This document shows positions 1 to 8,314 of a stretch of 64,000 nucleotides of DNA, piece by piece. Both the position numbers and the translations under genes were made by a program. The stretch comes from an uncultured Prevotella sp. (GTDB lineage Bacteria > Bacteroidota > Bacteroidia > Bacteroidales > Bacteroidaceae): contig CAJJWN010000003.1 of the NCBI GenBank assembly GCA_905196835.1, positions 62,001 through 126,000 on the forward strand, written 5' to 3'. The notes beneath the pieces are model-generated. The model did no database searches. It worked only from the letters and a program-made list of their open reading frames with translations, and was not told the origin of the DNA. How positions within the stretch are numbered: position 1 is the stretch's first letter; every line of letters begins with the position of its first letter.

Positions 1-1
1 G

Positions 2-646
2 AACATCACGAGCATAGGCATGTCGCCCTTCGCGATGAACGTGTGCGCCTGCGTTGTGGTAATCTTCATCAACGCCGGGCTGTCACATTACGGCGGCGAC
101 CTTGCCGTTGGCGCCTACGGCATAGCCAGCAAGGTGTCGTTCATCTTCGTAATGGTGACAATCGGCCTCAACCAGGGAATGCTCCCGATAGCCGGCTACA
201 ACTACGGCGCGCAGCGGTTCGACCGCCTCATGCGCGTGTTGAAGCTCGCGATGATAACCGCCACGGCAATCACCACCACGGGCTTCGTCATCGCCGAGTT
301 CTTTCCTTACCAGTGCGCACGCCTCTTCACGACCGATGACACTCTCATCGGGCTGGCCGTCGAGGGTATAAGAATACACATGCTGGCCTTCCCAATCGTG
401 GGTTGCCAGATGGTTATCACCAACTTCTTCCAGTGCATCGGCAAGGCCAAAATCAGCATTTTCCTGTCGCTCTCGCGCCAGATGCTGTTCCTGCTGCCGC
501 TGCTCGTTGTGCTTCCGCCCATCATGAAGGTTGACGGCGTGTGGACGGCGATGCCGGTTTCCGACGCAGTAGCAGCCATTGTGGCCTTCTACATGATGGC
601 GAAGTACATGAGGAAGTTTAAAAGGCAAATGAATATGGGGGCATAA
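2..646 (+). CDS. MATE family efflux transporter, C-terminal part
   Basis: The frame is open from the first bases, so the start lies upstream of the window; about 214 residues remain. They are strongly hydrophobic with several membrane helices. The stretch GLNQGMLPIAGYNYGA, the following charged loop (QRFDRLMRVLK) and the helix around FPIVGCQMVITNFFQCIGKA are typical of the second half of MATE (NorM/MepA/DinF type) cation-coupled drug exporters. The protein would sit in the inner membrane and export organic cations or similar substrates; the substrate cannot be read from the sequence. It ends in a basic tail (KYMRKFKRQMNMGA). The stop TAA is the first part of a family A repeat arm. Confidence 0.88.
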   Translation, partial: NITSIGMSPFAMNVCACVVVIFINAGLSHYGGDLAVGAYGIASKVSFIFVMVTIGLNQGMLPIAGYNYGAQRFDRLMRVLKLAMITATAITTTGFVIAEFFPYQCARLFTTDDTLIGLAVEGIRIHMLAFPIVGCQMVITNFFQCIGKAKISIFLSLSRQMLFLLPLLVVLPPIMKVDGVWTAMPVSDAVAAIVAFYMMAKYMRKFKRQMNMGA

Positions 647-735
647 GGTTATATGGTTATAAGGTCATACGGTTGCAGACAAATACCGTAAGACCTTATA
701 ACCGCTCAACCGTAAAACCGTAAAAACAAACCGTT
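645..735. repeat. Inverted repeat, family A (copy A1)
   Basis: Left arm 645-680 repeats the motif GGTTATANGGTTATAAGG; right arm 685-723 is its approximate reverse complement (ACCGTAAGACCTTATAACC). It fills the gap between two same-direction genes, so it is not only a convergent-gene terminator. Confidence 0.8.
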
Positions 736-1365
736 ATGGACGACAAAAAAATAATAATCAACGTAGGAAGGCAGCTGGGCAGCGGCGGACTAATCATTGC
801 CAAGATGCTGGCCAAGGACTTCGGGTGCAACTTCTACGACCGCGAACTGCTTAATCTCGCCGCCAAGGAAAGCGGCTTCAGCGAGAAGTTCTTTGAACAG
901 AACGACGAGAAGAAAGGCTTTTTCCGCTCGTTGTTCCACATGCACGCACCCTTCGTGTCTGACAACAACTTCTATAACAACAAGCTTTCGCAGGAAAGCC
1001 TGTTCCAATTCCAGAGCGACGCCATACGCAAGGCGGCGTCGGAACACTCGTGCGTGTTCGTGGGCCGTTGCGCCGACTACGTGCTGCGCGACTTCAAGAA
1101 CACCGTAAGCGTATTCATTACGGCCGACATGGACGAGCGCATCAGCCGCGTATGCAAACGCCACAACTGCACGGAGGACGAGGCAAAGAAAATCATCGAG
1201 AACAAGGAATCCACCCGTTCGTCTTACTACAACTACTATACCGGCAAGGAATGGGGGCACAGCAAGTCTTACGACCTTTGCATAAACTCCAGCATCCTGG
1301 GTATGGAAGGCACGGAAGAGTTTGTCAAGGAGTTTATAAAGAGAAAACTTAATGTGAGGTTATAA
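736..1365 (+). CDS. Cytidylate kinase-like family protein
   Basis: 209 residues. The N-terminus IIINVGRQLGSGG is a nucleotide-binding P-loop variant, and the body (FYDRELLNLAAKESG, CVFVGRCADYVL, VFITADMDERISRV) matches the cytidylate-kinase-like family (Pfam Cytidylate_kin2). These proteins resemble CMP kinase, but their substrate is mostly untested; the true Cmk of this genome is probably the gene at 24856. The start lies two bases after the family A repeat with no clear ribosome site, common in this phylum. The last codons and stop (VRL, stop) lie in the next repeat arm, GTGAGGTTATAAGG. Confidence 0.8.
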   Translation: MDDKKIIINVGRQLGSGGLIIAKMLAKDFGCNFYDRELLNLAAKESGFSEKFFEQNDEKKGFFRSLFHMHAPFVSDNNFYNNKLSQESLFQFQSDAIRKAASEHSCVFVGRCADYVLRDFKNTVSVFITADMDERISRVCKRHNCTEDEAKKIIENKESTRSSYYNYYTGKEWGHSKSYDLCINSSILGMEGTEEFVKEFIKRKLNVRL

Positions 1366-1513
1366 GGTTTTAAGGTCATGCGGTTATACGGTCGCAATAC
1401 CGTAAAACCGTATGACCTCACGAACGTAAAACCGCATACCGACATGGAGTGGAACTTGCTTCCTTACCGTAAAACCGTATGACCTCACGAACGTAAAACC
1501 GCATACCGACATG
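1356..1513. repeat. Inverted repeat, family A (A2), with a 49-bp direct duplication
   Basis: The left arm (1356-1395) and right arm (1398-1440) form the usual family A hairpin. The right arm plus an ATG, 1398-1446, is then repeated exactly at 1465-1513. The second copy ends with the start codon of the next gene. Confidence 0.85.
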
Positions 1514-2029
1514 AAGAAAATCGGCATCATCAGCGACACCCACTCCTACTGGGACGACAAATACCTGCATTACTTCGAGCCGTGCGACGAGATTTGGCAC
1601 GCCGGAGACATCGGCTCAATGGAGGTTGCGGAGCGTCTGGCGGAGTTTCGCATGTTCCGTGCCGTCTGCGGAAACTGCGACGGAGGCGACCTGCGGCGCA
1701 TGTTCCCCGAAAAACTAAGGTGGAAATGCGAGGATGCCGACGTGCTGATGAAGCACATCGGTGGCTATCCCGGCAACTACGACGCCAGCATACGCGCCTC
1801 AATATACGCCAGTCCGCCCCGGCTTTTCATCTCCGGACACTCGCACATACTGAAAGTGAAGTACGACAAGACGCTCAACCTGCTCCACATCAACCCCGGA
1901 GCGGCCGGCCTGCAAGGATGGCACAGGGAGCGGACCATCGTCCGCCTGACCGTGGACGGCAACGACTTCAAAGACCTTGAAGTAGTTACGCTCAACGACC
2001 CGAGACGCTGCGGCGACACAATTTTTTGA
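1511..2029 (+). CDS. YfcE-type metallophosphoesterase
   Basis: 172 residues, a normal length for the small YfcE/MJ0936 phosphodiesterase family. The metal-binding motifs appear in order: ISDTH (D9, H11), AGDIGS (D33), GNCD (N55, D57), KHIGG (H82) and SGHSH (H110, H112). Such enzymes bind two metals and hydrolyse small phosphodiesters; the physiological substrate is unknown. It is cytosolic, with no signal peptide. The ATG is the end of the second copy of a 49-bp duplication. The first copy also carries an ATG (1444-1446), which opens a short frame (MEWNLLPYRKTV) that terminates before this gene. Confidence 0.88.
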   Translation: MKKIGIISDTHSYWDDKYLHYFEPCDEIWHAGDIGSMEVAERLAEFRMFRAVCGNCDGGDLRRMFPEKLRWKCEDADVLMKHIGGYPGNYDASIRASIYASPPRLFISGHSHILKVKYDKTLNLLHINPGAAGLQGWHRERTIVRLTVDGNDFKDLEVVTLNDPRRCGDTIF

Positions 2030-2050
2030 CAAAAACAGAGTTATATATAT

Positions 2051-2170
2051 ACGGTAATACGGTTATGAGGTTGTAAGGTTGTGCGGTTATGCCGCATATC
2101 GCACCATAAACAACACAACCGTAAAGCCCCAAACCGCATAACCATAAAAACCGAAAACCGTAAAACCCAA
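2051..2170. repeat. Inverted repeat, family A (A3)
   Basis: Left arm ACGGTTATGAGGTTGTAAGG and right arm ACCGTAAAGCCCCAAACC through AAAACCGTAAAACCC lie between two plus-strand genes. The arms are imperfect complements around a spacer near 2093-2118. Confidence 0.78.
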
Positions 2171-2186
2171 CAAAACAGCCAACAAA

Positions 2187-3335
2187 ATGAAGACTTATTT
2201 AGTAACAGGCGCCGCCGGATTTATCGGCTCCAATTTCATCAAATACCTTCTTTACAAGAAGTATAAGGATGAAGACATCAAGGTAATTGTGCTCGACCTC
2301 CTGACGTATGCAGGCAACTACGGTACAATAAAGGACGATGTAGACGGCAAGAGGTGTGTATTCGTACACGGAGACATACGCGACCGCGAACTGGCCGACC
2401 GCCTTTTTGCCGAGAACGACATAGACTATGTGGTGAACTTTGCAGCCGAAAGCCACGTAGACCGCAGCATAGAAACCCCTCAGCTGTTCCTTGAGACAAA
2501 CATATTGGGCACTCAAAACCTGCTCGACGCTGCCCGCCGGGCGTGGGTTACAGGCAAAGACGCTACGGGATACCCGGCCTGGAAGGAGGGCAAACGCTTC
2601 CACCAGGTAAGCACAGACGAAGTATATGGCTCGCTCGGAGCGGAAGGTTACTTCACCGAAGACACCCCGGTATGCCCCCACAGCCCGTACAGCGCATCGA
2701 AAACAAGTGCCGACCTCATTGTAAAGGCATACCACGACACTTACCACATGCCCGTTACCATCACGCGTTGCTCCAACAACTACGGCCCGTATCACTTCCC
2801 GGAGAAACTTATTCCGCTGATTATAAACAACATACTCGAAGGCAAACAACTGCCCGTTTACGGCAAAGGCGACAACGTAAGGGACTGGCTTTATGTGGAA
2901 GACCACTGCAAGGCAATAGACCTTGTGGTGCGTGAAGGACGCGACGGAGAGGTGTACAACGTAGGCGGACACAACGAGATGAAGAACATCGACATTGTAA
3001 AGCTCACAATAAAGACAATCCACGACATGATGGCCGACGACAAGAGCCTGCGCAACATACTGAAAAAACAGGTGAAAGACGCCAACGGCGACATCGACAT
3101 AAGCTGGATTAACGACAGCCTCATCACGTTCGTCACCGACCGCCTCGGCCACGACCAGCGTTACGCCATCGACCCGACAAAAATAAAGAACGAACTGGGC
3201 TGGCAGCCGGAAACCATGTTCGCCGACGGCATTGTAAAGACAATACGCTGGAACTTGGAGCATCAGGACTGGGTGAACGAGGTAACCAGCGGTGATTACC
3301 AGAAGTATTACGAGCAGATGTACGGCAACAGATAA
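2187..3335 (+). CDS. rfbB: dTDP-glucose 4,6-dehydratase
   Basis: 382 residues, extended short-chain dehydrogenase fold. The NAD-binding motif TGAAGFIG is at 7-14, the catalytic STDEVYG at 142-148 and the Tyr-Lys pair at Y168/K172 (YSASK). It converts dTDP-glucose to dTDP-4-keto-6-deoxyglucose, the branch point for rhamnose and for the Fuc3N pathway whose later enzymes FdtA and FdtB are encoded at 15.5-18 kb. It is somewhat longer than the usual 350-360 residues because of insertions near 118-140 and 285-315. No other rhamnose genes are adjacent. Confidence 0.95.
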   Translation: MKTYLVTGAAGFIGSNFIKYLLYKKYKDEDIKVIVLDLLTYAGNYGTIKDDVDGKRCVFVHGDIRDRELADRLFAENDIDYVVNFAAESHVDRSIETPQLFLETNILGTQNLLDAARRAWVTGKDATGYPAWKEGKRFHQVSTDEVYGSLGAEGYFTEDTPVCPHSPYSASKTSADLIVKAYHDTYHMPVTITRCSNNYGPYHFPEKLIPLIINNILEGKQLPVYGKGDNVRDWLYVEDHCKAIDLVVREGRDGEVYNVGGHNEMKNIDIVKLTIKTIHDMMADDKSLRNILKKQVKDANGDIDISWINDSLITFVTDRLGHDQRYAIDPTKIKNELGWQPETMFADGIVKTIRWNLEHQDWVNEVTSGDYQKYYEQMYGNR

Positions 3336-3337
3336 TT

Positions 3338-3430
3338 TATACGGTTGTAAGGTTATGAGGTTTTAAGGTTATACGGTTTTATGTTTCTAACCACCTTAAA
3401 ACCTCATAACCGTAAAACCGTATAACCGCA
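3338..3430. repeat. Inverted repeat, family A (A4)
   Basis: Left arm 3341-3383 (ACGGTTGTAAGGTTATGAGG and onwards) and right arm 3389-3428 (ACCACCTTAAAACCTCATAACC) are close reverse complements with a very short spacer; they would form one of the tightest hairpins of the set. Confidence 0.82.
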
Positions 3431-3437
3431 AACAACC

Positions 3438-3737
3438 ATGGACGCACTATCCGAAGAACTCCAAGACTTCCTCATACGCCTCGGCAAGGAGCCGCAGTGC
3501 GTAAGCGAGAAGGTGGAACACTACATAAAGCACATCATGCACCTTGTCTACGCCGACGACGAAGACATGCTGCAGCAGTATTACGGGCTGTTCGGCAACG
3601 ACGTGAAGCCGCTTGAAGACATTGCAAGGGAACGCCACGTAAGCAACGAGACAATGCTGAAAATAATCGAAGCCAACCTCCGTAAGATGGCGGTTTCGCC
3701 CGAATGGCAGATGGTGAAACAATTAATCGACAGATAA
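3438..3737 (+). CDS. Conserved-looking small protein of unknown function
   Basis: 99 residues, acidic, no signal peptide or membrane segment. The second half (PLEDIARERHVSNETMLKIIEANLRKMA) reads like a helix-turn-helix of the sigma-70 region 4 kind, which is only a visual impression. It lies three bases before purT in the same direction and is probably co-transcribed with it. I do not recognise the family. A regulatory or accessory role for purT is possible but unsupported. Confidence 0.6.
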   Translation: MDALSEELQDFLIRLGKEPQCVSEKVEHYIKHIMHLVYADDEDMLQQYYGLFGNDVKPLEDIARERHVSNETMLKIIEANLRKMAVSPEWQMVKQLIDR

Positions 3738-3740
3738 AAG

Positions 3741-4898
3741 ATGAAGAAAATACTATTGTTAGGCTCGGGAGAACTGGGCAAAGAGTTTGTAATCGCCGCC
3801 AAAAGGGCCGGCCAATACGTTGTAGCCTGCGACCGTTACGCCAACGCTCCGGCAATGCAGGTGGCCGACGAGTGCGAAGTTTTCAACATGCTTGATGGCG
3901 ACGCGCTCGACAAAGTGGTTGAGAAACACCAGCCGGACATCATCGTCCCGGAGATAGAAGCCATCCGAACGGAACGCCTGTTCGGCTTCGAAGAGCAGGG
4001 AATACAGATTGTTCCAAGCGCGAGGGCGGTCAACTTCACGATGAACCGCAAGGCTATACGCGACCTGGCAGCCAAGGAACTCGGCCTGAAAACCGCCAAA
4101 TACTTCTACACAAAGACGCTTGACGAACTGAAAGAGCACTCCAAGGAAATCGGTTTCCCATGCGTAATAAAGCCTCTCATGTCGTCATCAGGGCACGGCC
4201 AGAGCGTCGTAAAGAGCGCCAACGAACTCGAAACGGCGTTCAATGCGGCGATGGAAGGCAGCCGGGGCGACGTTAAAGAGATAATAATAGAGGAGTTTAT
4301 CCACTTCGACAGCGAGTTTACCCTGCTCACGGTGACGCAGAAGAACGGCCCCACCCTGTTCTGTCCGCCCATCGGACACGTACAGAAAGGCGGCGACTAC
4401 CGCGAGAGCTGGCAGCCGTATGCCATTCCCGAGGCCGACCTGAAAGAAGCCGAGCGCATGGCGGAGGCCGTGACCGGCGCGCTGACCGGCGCGGGAATAT
4501 GGGGCGTAGAGTTCTTTTTAAGCAATGACAAAGGCGTGATTTTCTCCGAACTTTCACCCCGTCCCCACGACACTGGCATGGTAACGCTCGGCCATACGCT
4601 CAACCTCAACGAGTTCGAACTGCACTTCCGCGCCGTCATGGGGCTGCCTATCCCGGCCATACACCTTGAACACGCCGGGGCGAGCGCAGTCGTACTGGCC
4701 AAGGAAGAGGCCGACCACGAGCCGCAATACAACATGCTCGACGTGCTGAAAGAGGACTACACCCGACTGCGCATATTCGGAAAACAACAGCAACACGTAG
4801 GCCGCCGCATGGGCGTTGTGCTCTGTTACGGCGACACCGACGCCGACACAACAGCCTTGAGGGATAAGGCCAAGAGGTTGGCTGCAACCGTATTGTAA
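3741..4898 (+). CDS. purT: Formate-dependent phosphoribosylglycinamide formyltransferase
   Basis: 385 residues, matching PurT length. It has the ATP-grasp layout: N-terminal [17 protein letters not shown], the region [17 protein letters not shown] that binds ATP, and metal ligands near [20 protein letters not shown] with PHDTGMVT after it. The enzyme makes formyl-GAR from GAR, formate and ATP in step three of purine synthesis, as a folate-independent alternative to PurN. The stop TAA lies in the family B repeat that follows. Confidence 0.95.
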   Translation: MKKILLLGSGELGKEFVIAAKRAGQYVVACDRYANAPAMQVADECEVFNMLDGDALDKVVEKHQPDIIVPEIEAIRTERLFGFEEQGIQIVPSARAVNFTMNRKAIRDLAAKELGLKTAKYFYTKTLDELKEHSKEIGFPCVIKPLMSSSGHGQSVVKSANELETAFNAAMEGSRGDVKEIIIEEFIHFDSEFTLLTVTQKNGPTLFCPPIGHVQKGGDYRESWQPYAIPEADLKEAERMAEAVTGALTGAGIWGVEFFLSNDKGVIFSELSPRPHDTGMVTLGHTLNLNEFELHFRAVMGLPIPAIHLEHAGASAVVLAKEEADHEPQYNMLDVLKEDYTRLRIFGKQQQHVGRRMGVVLCYGDTDADTTALRDKAKRLAATVL

Positions 4899-4983
4899 AG
4901 GTAAAATGGTAAAAAAGTAAAAAGGTAAAACCTTTCATGCGCAGCCGTTTTACTTTTTTACCTTTTTACCCTTTTACCTTTTG
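4898..4983. repeat. Inverted repeat, family B (B1)
   Basis: AAGGTAAAATGGTAAAAAAG on the left and TTTTTACCTTTTTACCC on the right, around a spacer TTTCATGCGCAGCCG. It lies between the convergent purT and aldo/keto reductase genes and could terminate transcription both ways. Confidence 0.85.
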
Positions 4984-4986
4984 ATT

Positions 4987-5832
4987 TTACTTATACGTAT
5001 CGATTAGCATCTTGATGAACGCCGGGTCGTTGAAGTTCACCGCTCCTTCGTCGTGCATGTTCAGCTTGGCAATGGACGACATGTCGCCGTCGGTAAGGCG
5101 GAAGCCGAAAATGTCAAGGTTTTCGGCCATTCTTTCACGGTGCGTACTCTTCGGAATGGCAACTATGCCGCGCTGCGTAAGCCAGCGCAAGGCCACCTGC
5201 GAGGCCGTCTTGCCATACTTTCCGCCGATTTGTTTCAGCGTTTCGTTGCCGAATATGGCGTCAGAGCCTTGTCCGCCGAGCGGTTCCCAGGCCATCATCT
5301 TCGTGCCAAATTCAGCCAAGTAAGGCTGTATTCCGTCCTGCTGCATCACGGCGTTGCACTGCAACTGGTTAACCATTGGCTTCACGTCGGCATGATATGC
5401 AAAGTCGTAGAAGCGTCCCTTCTGGAAGTTTGACACGCCTATGGCCCTCACTTTGCCATCCTTGTAAGCCTTCTCCATTGCCCGCCACGAGCCGTACACG
5501 TCGCCGTAAGGCTGGTGGATGAGCAGCAGGTCGATGTAGTCTGTACGCAACTTGCGCAGCGACTCGTCGATGCTGTGCGCGGCTTTCTCCTCTCCGGCGT
5601 TGGTAATCCACACTTTCGTAACGATAAAAAGCTCGTCGCGCGTCACGCCGCACTTCGCTATCGCCGCGCCAACTCCTTCTTCGTTGAAGTATGCCTGGGC
5701 GGTATCTATGAGGCGGTAACCCGTACTTATCGCGTCGAGCACGCAACGTTCACACTCTTCCGGGCTAACAAGGAATACTCCGTAGCCCAATAACGGCATC
5801 TTTACGCCGTTGCTTAATGTTGTATATTCCAT
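4987..5832 (-). CDS. Aldo/keto reductase (first of a tandem pair)
   Basis: 281 residues, single TIM-barrel of the AKR5/2,5-diketo-gluconate reductase type. The catalytic tetrad is in place: D43, Y48 (DTAQAYFNE), K73 (VTKVW) and H106 (IHQPYGD). NADPH-binding residues lie near IPKSTHRERMAENLDIF at the C-terminal end. It would reduce carbonyl compounds in the cytosol. The gene at 6010 encodes a paralogue of equal length with the same residue numbering, so the two arose by tandem duplication. An AraC regulator is divergently encoded beyond the pair. Confidence 0.9.
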   Translation of the reverse strand: MEYTTLSNGVKMPLLGYGVFLVSPEECERCVLDAISTGYRLIDTAQAYFNEEGVGAAIAKCGVTRDELFIVTKVWITNAGEEKAAHSIDESLRKLRTDYIDLLLIHQPYGDVYGSWRAMEKAYKDGKVRAIGVSNFQKGRFYDFAYHADVKPMVNQLQCNAVMQQDGIQPYLAEFGTKMMAWEPLGGQGSDAIFGNETLKQIGGKYGKTASQVALRWLTQRGIVAIPKSTHRERMAENLDIFGFRLTDGDMSSIAKLNMHDEGAVNFNDPAFIKMLIDTYK

Positions 5833-5840
5833 ATCTTTTC

Positions 5841-6009
5841 GATTATAAAGTCATACGGTTATAAGGTTTTACGGTATTTCTTACGGTCATGGGGTTTCGC
5901 GGTTATAAGGTTATACGGTTTGTTTTACAGCCTTATTAATATTGGTTTTGACTTTGCAACGCTACCAACAACCGCATAACCCCATAACCGTAAAACCCCA
6001 AAACCGCAA
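5841..6009. repeat. Inverted repeat, family A (A5)
   Basis: Left arm 5841-5922 repeats ACGGTTATAAGGTTTTACGG; right arm 5971-6009 is CGCATAACCCCATAACCG and onwards. It separates the two aldo/keto reductase paralogues, with a unique spacer of about 48 bases. Confidence 0.8.
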
Positions 6010-6855
6010 CTAATGTATCTTGTGCAGCCCTATTCCGCGCACCGTAGGCAGGTCTTGGTCGTCGTATATGGGGCTCTTCCCCGTGTCGAGAACGGCCATG
6101 CGGCGCATCTCCTCGTCGTCAAGCGTGAAGTCGAAGATGTCCAGGTTCTCGGCCATGCGCGCCTTGCTTACGCTCTTGGGGATGACTACAACGCCGCGCT
6201 GGTTGAGCCAGCGGAGCATTACCTGCGCCGTGGTCTTGCCGTGGCGGCCGGCTATCGCCTTGACGGTAGGGTTGTTGAAGATGTCGCGCTTGCCCTCGGC
6301 GAAGGGCGCCCATGCCTCGTGCTGTATGCCCTCCTGCCGCATGAAGGCGTTGGCCTCGCGCTGTTGGAAGAGCGGGTTGGTCTCTATTTGGTTGACCATC
6401 GGCTTCACCTCGTTGTGCAGGAAGAGGTCTTGCAGGCGTTCGTTTGAGAAGCTCGTTACGCCTATTGCCCTGATGCGCCCCTCCTTGTAAAGCCTCTCCA
6501 CGGCACGCCACGCGGCGTAGTAGTTGCCGTAAGGCTTGTGTAGCAGGTACAGGTCGAGGTAATCAAGGCCGAGGTTCTTCATCGACAGGTCGAAGGCGCG
6601 CAGCGCGTCGTCATACTCATAGTCCTGCACCCACAGCTTGGTGGTGACAAACACCTGCTCGCGCCGCAGTCCGCTGCGGCGCAGGGCGTCGCCCACCTGC
6701 CGCTCGTTGAAATACGACGAGGCGGTGTCAATCATGCGATAGCCCACCTCCAATGCGTCGCTTACGCAACGCTCGGTCTCCTCCACAGGTATTTGGTACA
6801 CCCCGAAGCCCACGGCCGGCATCATAACGCCGTTGTTGAGTCTTACTTCTTTCAT
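6010..6855 (-). CDS. Aldo/keto reductase (second of a tandem pair)
   Basis: 281 residues with the same architecture and numbering as its neighbour: D43, Y48 (DTASSYFNE), K73 (TTKLW), H106 (LHKPYGN), and the cofactor segment VVIPKSVSKARMAENLDIF. Many surface residues differ from the first copy, so the duplication is not recent and the substrates may differ. A TAACTTTG box (minus strand, 6881-6888) sits 26 bases before the start and probably drives both genes. The divergent AraC protein is the obvious candidate regulator. Confidence 0.9.
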   Translation of the reverse strand: MKEVRLNNGVMMPAVGFGVYQIPVEETERCVSDALEVGYRMIDTASSYFNERQVGDALRRSGLRREQVFVTTKLWVQDYEYDDALRAFDLSMKNLGLDYLDLYLLHKPYGNYYAAWRAVERLYKEGRIRAIGVTSFSNERLQDLFLHNEVKPMVNQIETNPLFQQREANAFMRQEGIQHEAWAPFAEGKRDIFNNPTVKAIAGRHGKTTAQVMLRWLNQRGVVVIPKSVSKARMAENLDIFDFTLDDEEMRRMAVLDTGKSPIYDDQDLPTVRGIGLHKIH

Positions 6856-6880
6856 ATTGCTTGGTTATTTGTTTCGGATG

Positions 6881-6888
6881 CAAAGTTA
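6881..6888 (-). promoter_or_regulatory. Promoter -7 box for the aldo/keto reductase pair
   Basis: TAACTTTG on the minus strand, matching the Bacteroidota TAnnTTTG -7 consensus, 26 bases before the start codon. No convincing -33 box was seen at the right distance. Confidence 0.55.
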
Positions 6889-7019
6889 AGCCATACCAGC
6901 GCAAAAGATGTTATGAAAAACGTGGAATGATTTTCACTTTTCGTGGATTTTTCAGTATCTTTGCGCAGTAGAGAAGGCCGTTTGCGCAGCCGTTTATGTC
7001 CGTCGGCCATGCCGTTTGC

Positions 7020-7155
7020 GGCAAAACGGATTGCCAAAGACGGTCTTCAGCCGTGCCAAAGGCCGTCTTTAGCACGGTCAAAGACGGCATTTGGCGGCCT
7101 TATTGGCGGCCTTTTGCAAAGCCAACCATAATACACTGATTACCAATAAGTTACA
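7020..7155. repeat. Family R palindromic repeat (R1), diverged, with tail
   Basis: Several GGCCGTCTTT / AAAGACGGC units followed at 7137-7155 by the tail CTGATTACCAATAAGTTAC. Confidence 0.75.
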
Positions 7156-7205
7156 TTACACCTGACAAAGCGCGCCAAACTGGCATTTATTTCAACCGAA
7201 AAAGC

Positions 7206-8060
7206 ATGACAGACAAGCAGAACTCATTTTACAAAAAAGGAGAAGACGCAACGACGGGAATAGTCTTCGCCGACAGGGTTAAGGGCTTTACACAAGCTTA
7301 CGAGCCGGGGCGCGTGCTCCACATACTGTGCCTCGGCGGCGGCATGAGCTTCATGCTGCACGACGTAAAGTATAACATCGCCGCGAGAGACTACGTTATC
7401 CTGCCCGACGCCGCACTCGCCACGGCCTTCACCGAGTCGCCCGACGCTGAGGCAATAGTGATGAGCCTAAGCGAGAGTTTTGTCGCCTCGCTGGCCCTGC
7501 GCAGCAATTACGGAATAATAGGGCACCTCTCGCTGCTGCAAAACCCCGTAATGCGCCTCACGGAGGACGACTTCCGCACATGCCGCGAGGCTATGGAGAC
7601 CCTGCGGCGGCGCATGGCCGGGAGCGCGGCCCACCTGTTCCGCGACGAGATGCTGGGCCATCTGCTCATGGCCCACGTGCTCGACCTGTACGACATACAC
7701 GCACGCAACAGGCGTTGGGACGACGTGCCCGAGCGGGCGCAGAGCCTGCTGCGGCGGTTTATCGGGATGCTCTACGGCGGCGAATACATCGCCCACCGCG
7801 ACCTCGCCTACTACGCCTCGCGCCTCTGCGTTACGCCCCACTACCTCTCGGAAATATGCCGCAAGGCCAGCGGCAGGCCTGCCTCCTACTGGCTCGACCG
7901 CTTCACGGTGAACGAAGTGACGCGCCTGCTGCTCGACAAGAACGTCCCCCTGGCCGACATCGCGGCGCGGATGAACTTCTCGTCGCTGTCCTATTTCAGC
8001 CGCTACGTGCAGAAGCACACCGGCCTTTCGCCGTCAGACTACCGCCGCAGCCACGCCTGA
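7206..8060 (+). CDS. AraC family transcriptional regulator
   Basis: 284 residues. The C-terminal hundred residues hold the two helix-turn-helix motifs of AraC/XylS proteins: DLAYYASRLCVTPHYLSEIC, then VPLADIAARMNFSSLSYF followed by the family ending TGLSPSDYRR. The N-terminal part looks like a cupin-type sensor (VLHILCLGGGMSFMLHDVKY). It is a cytosolic DNA-binding protein, divergent from the aldo/keto reductase pair. Regulation of that pair, possibly in response to a reactive carbonyl, is an inference from position only. Confidence 0.9.
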   Translation: MTDKQNSFYKKGEDATTGIVFADRVKGFTQAYEPGRVLHILCLGGGMSFMLHDVKYNIAARDYVILPDAALATAFTESPDAEAIVMSLSESFVASLALRSNYGIIGHLSLLQNPVMRLTEDDFRTCREAMETLRRRMAGSAAHLFRDEMLGHLLMAHVLDLYDIHARNRRWDDVPERAQSLLRRFIGMLYGGEYIAHRDLAYYASRLCVTPHYLSEICRKASGRPASYWLDRFTVNEVTRLLLDKNVPLADIAARMNFSSLSYFSRYVQKHTGLSPSDYRRSHA

Positions 8061-8136
8061 CGGGCTGCGGAAGGCCGCCAACAGAGTGTGAAAAAACGGA
8101 AAAATGACGCGCGAAAGCAAAAAAGATGCTATTTTA

Positions 8137-8168
8137 TTCGTTAAATAACGGGAAATAAGATAATTTTG
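8137..8168 (+). promoter_or_regulatory. Promoter upstream of tRNA-Ser / exbB
   Basis: TAATTTTG at 8161-8168 with a weak TTCG -33 element at 8137-8140, spacing 20. It points into the tRNA gene 36 bases on. Confidence 0.55.
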
Positions 8169-8203
8169 CAAGCCGTAAGCCAAGCCTCCGCCAAGAGGCT
8201 CAA

Positions 8204-8291
8204 GGAGAGGTGCTCGAGTGGCTTAAGAGGCACGCCTGGAAAGCGTGTAGGCGCCAAAAGCGCCACGGGGGTTCGAATCCCCCTCTCTCCG
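8204..8291 (+). tRNA. tRNA-Ser (anticodon GGA)
   Basis: 88 bases folding as a class II tRNA. The acceptor stem GGAGAGG pairs with TCTCTCC plus discriminator G. The anticodon loop CTGGAAA reads GGA. The long variable arm is GGCGCCAAAAGCGCC, and the T arm is GGGGG TTCGAAT CCCCC. CCA is not encoded. The exbB start codon lies only 23 bases downstream. Confidence 0.96.
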
Positions 8292-8314
8292 CGAATGTTT
8301 TTAATCCTTTAGGT

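Larger units (their letters stand above)
6856..7205. other. Divergent intergenic region between AKR pair and AraC gene
   Basis: 350 bases with no gene. It holds the minus-strand -7 box above, a plus-strand TATCTTTG (6956-6963) that could start a long AraC leader, and a diverged family R repeat with its tail (about 7020-7155). No operator dyad was identified. Confidence 0.6.

Noticed and set aside
1444..1482. Short frame MEWNLLPYRKTV as a real gene
   Set aside because: It exists only because a repeat arm with an ATG was duplicated; no independent support for expression.
2199..3263. 354-codon minus-strand frame opposite rfbB
   Set aside because: Antisense shadow; the translation is low-complexity and shows no domain.
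8210..8314. N-terminal extension of exbB into the tRNA
   Set aside because: The extension is translated tRNA-Ser sequence; the ATG at 8315 begins a normal signal peptide.
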